Assembly (NCBI GenBank): GCA_016785225.1
Contig: JAFBJZ010000660.1
Span: forward strand, 558,001 to 622,000
DNA: 64,000 nt
Direction of reading: 5' to 3'
Origin: Psettodes erumei
Taxonomy: Eukaryota; Chordata; Actinopteri; Pleuronectiformes; Psettodidae
Position 1 is the first letter of the stretch, and every line of letters starts with the position of its first letter. Below are positions 61,548 to 64,000 of the stretch, one piece after another. Both the position numbers and the translations under genes were made by a program. The notes beneath the pieces are model-generated. The model saw nothing but the letters and a program-made list of their open reading frames with translations, was not told where the DNA came from and did no database searches.

Positions 61548-64000
61548 ACACTCTGTCGCTCTGGCACTCACCGGCTCGATCCTGTGATCCTGATCTGATT
61601 TTCTCCCTGGATCAGGTGATGCGAAAGAGCCGGGGCCTATCCTGCCACGCTCCCAGATCCATTTGTCAAGTACCGCCCGGCCCCTGACGCTGCATCTAAC
61701 CCCGGCAGACGCGGCCCGGTGGCTGGATGTGCCTGTTTGGGTGTTTTTCCCAAGTCGGAGCTTTTAACTGCGGGGGGACGGGAAGCTTCACATTTGCTCC
61801 CTCTGAAATTCACCATGAAATCATCATAAAGTTTTAACTTGAGCGCTTTGCGGTCGTGGGATCATAAATTACAGCACTACTTTGTTGTGTGATTTATTTT
61901 TTTTTACAAGACACTTCATGAGTTTGCTGGCTCATGTTATAATTAAAATACCGCTAAATATTATAGCAGCGATCAATGTTTCTGCAACTGCCTGAACTTA
62001 TTTTTTTTTTATGAATCCTGCCTTCAGCACACGACGTTGTGCGCAGGCTTTGTGGGTTTGTTGTGTGTTGGAGAACATGGGTTTGAGATGAAATGAAATC
62101 AATGGCACATTGGGGATTAACCCTGTTTTTCGGATCTAGATTTGATTTTTTTTTCAGAAAAGTAATTGCAGCCGGATGCGGGAAAGTATTGTTCATAATT
62201 TGCTGACAGTTAAATCCAGTGGAGACATATTTCCATTTTTACACTTTTTATGACCTGAATATATGATTGACTGCCACACGTAGTGAGTCGGCCTTCTGCA
62301 TGACTTTTTGTCTGTAAGTTGCATGCCTGTGAGGCTAAACCCCACCCCCCCAAACTTGTGGTGTGTCTGATGTCCCTTTTTAAGGTCTGTTTTTTTTTCT
62401 TTTTTATGAATGAGGGCCGCTTTTAGGTGGCTGGTTCCTGAGGTCACCCTCAGCGAGATGATTCCCTCCAGAAGTTGCGCAGCGAACAAGTGGTCCTTGT
62501 GAAACGCGCGGCGGGGAGAAACCGGCCGTAATTGAATGTGAAGCCATATGCTTCTTATTTGGCGAGGACGTCTCGTTTAAACCGCGGCGTTGCCAGACTG
62601 CTCAGCGCGCGCCGTAAACAATGGCCCATTTTCAGCGTTTTACGGGGGAATAAGGCTGCAGGACGGAGACCAGTTTCCCAAAGAAGCTTCACGTAATTTA
62701 ATGTGAGGCTTTCATTCATCGCGCACCCCCCCCAATATTTGTAAATTAAACCTCTGTGCTTTTTATTTTCTTTGACACAGTTCACTGAGGGTGTTGCTCC
62801 GCGGATGAACGAGCGAATCCTGGGGGGAAATTCGAGCCCTGATGACGTTCGTGATTTTCAGTCCGTTCGTCTCCGCCTGCTCAGCGCCGTCAAACTGCCG
62901 TTCAGCAGCCCTGCGCCGTCTTCGCTTGCTGAGCAGGCGGCCCCACGAAACTGAAATATAGGTTGTGTGCAGGTATTTGAGGAGGCAGAGCTCAAGTGTG
63001 CTGTTTCCTTTGGCCGCCTTCCAGCGGAGCTATGCTAATCCCGATGAAATAGCGGCTTGCTCTGCAAAATACGCAACTTGTACTTATCTTTGGGCAGCGC
63101 GTAGGTTCTTCCACCCCGCCCCCCTTTTACATTTGATTGCTTGAACTTGTAAGACTGCGGCTTGATTTTTCAAGAGGTTTGCTTTTCATGTGCTACGGCG
63201 GCAGGCGGAATAATACATTAGCTCCCACAGACAGCAGAATGTTAAGTTTCTCGGTTCGAGCTGTAAGTGGCAGACTTGTCAGAAAGGTATTTCTGCGGAT
63301 TCATGGGGGCGCGGGGGAAGCGGGGCGTGCCTTTCGGACCTCAGCCGCAGGGATCAGTGGCTCTTTGTCAGCGCGTGTTATTAAATGAGGCGCGGGGCTG
63401 ACCCCCCCTCTGGCGTCGAGCAGCGTCGGGCCGAGCGGGAGCTTTACGATCAAAGGTTGCGACGCGTGTTTTAACCCCCGGGCCCCGCAACGCCGGGGCT
63501 CCTGTACGACGCGACCCCTCGCATTCAAACGAGGCGAATCCGCGTCTTACGGGGTTTGCAATCCGATCGTTTCACACAGGAATCGCTATTAACCAGCAGC
63601 AGCCGCCATGTTGTGTATTTAACAAAGTTTTAAATCTTAACAAATTGTCACTTTTCTCTAAACAGCCTCAGCTGCTGTCCATCGTCTGTTTACTCGAACA
63701 AAAGCGGGACTGCTGCAGTGTTGATAACTCTCAGGATGTAAATTCTTGTGTTCCTCGCACGCCGCTGCCTTGCCCCCCCCCCGAGCAAAATACAGTTCAT
63801 CCAGTCGCCAGCGACCCAACACTGCGCTGACGCACACAGCCATCGCCGGCCGCTCGACCCCTCTCTTTCTGTTTGTGTGAAACTCAAACAAAGCCCACGC
63901 CACCTTGCATACCTTCGCGCGGCGCAATCAAGGTTTTTTTTTTTCCGTCCGCACTGTCAACAAAATGCATCATTCTCGGGGGCGAGACGGACGGGATCGG

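Larger units (their letters stand above)
50064..64000 (+). other. GC-rich stretch without recognised exons (long first intron or intergenic)
   Basis: Fourteen kilobases with many open frames but none with family resemblance or exon-like borders. It contains CA/GT microsatellites, G-rich runs able to form quadruplexes and several AT-rich islands (for example 51,850-51,880, 57,090-57,115 and 62,690-62,720) that look like conserved non-coding elements. A long first intron is the simplest reading. Confidence 0.45.

Overview
The window is animal nuclear DNA, almost certainly from a teleost fish, probably a spiny-rayed (percomorph) one. All recognisable genes are split by GT-AG introns, many introns are only 80-300 bases, several domain layouts are fish-like, and a fragment at about 31.3 kb resembles a common teleost interspersed repeat. 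No bacterial, viral, CRISPR or operon-like organisation is present.

Layout. On the minus strand, 2.4-10.5 kb carries the first six coding exons of ate1 (arginyl-tRNA--protein transferase); its catalytic exons lie off the left edge. Next, also on minus, is a complete aldh18a1 (delta-1-pyrroline-5-carboxylate synthase) at 11.45-16.1 kb, with 16 coding exons and an untranslated first exon near 16.7-16.8 kb. On plus, 17.6-19.8 kb holds a complete six-exon TRIM E3 ligase (RING, B-boxes, coiled coil, PRY-SPRY). It converges tail-to-tail with habp2 on minus (20.9-24.5 kb), a secreted EGF/EGF/EGF-kringle-trypsin protease. As given, habp2 has a one-base frameshift in exon 10. After a 1.8 kb AT-rich gap comes klc4 (kinesin light chain) on plus: a CRE-bearing promoter near 26.25 kb, an untranslated exon, a 6 kb intron, then 15 coding exons from 32.4 to 46.4 kb. 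The last 14 kb is GC-rich with one candidate first coding exon (49,943-50,063). It may open a large gene continuing to the right; ptk7 is the guess, because it follows KLC4 in mammals.

The genes do not form one pathway. ate1 acts in N-degron proteolysis, aldh18a1 in mitochondrial proline/ornithine synthesis, the TRIM gene in ubiquitylation (often antiviral in fish), habp2 in plasma proteolysis, and klc4 in microtubule cargo transport. ate1, aldh18a1 and habp2 map to human chromosome 10q, whereas KLC4 and PTK7 map to 6p21, so a synteny join lies at about 24.5-26.2 kb.

I found no novel multi-gene system. The points most worth checking are the habp2 frameshift, a His-rich/acidic/Pro-Thr-rich elaboration of habp2, a tandem splice donor in aldh18a1 matching the known mammalian regulatory splice, and a likely alternative last exon of klc4. 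Unassigned exon-like segments inside ate1 intron 1 and the regulatory-looking GC-rich intron at the right are also listed.
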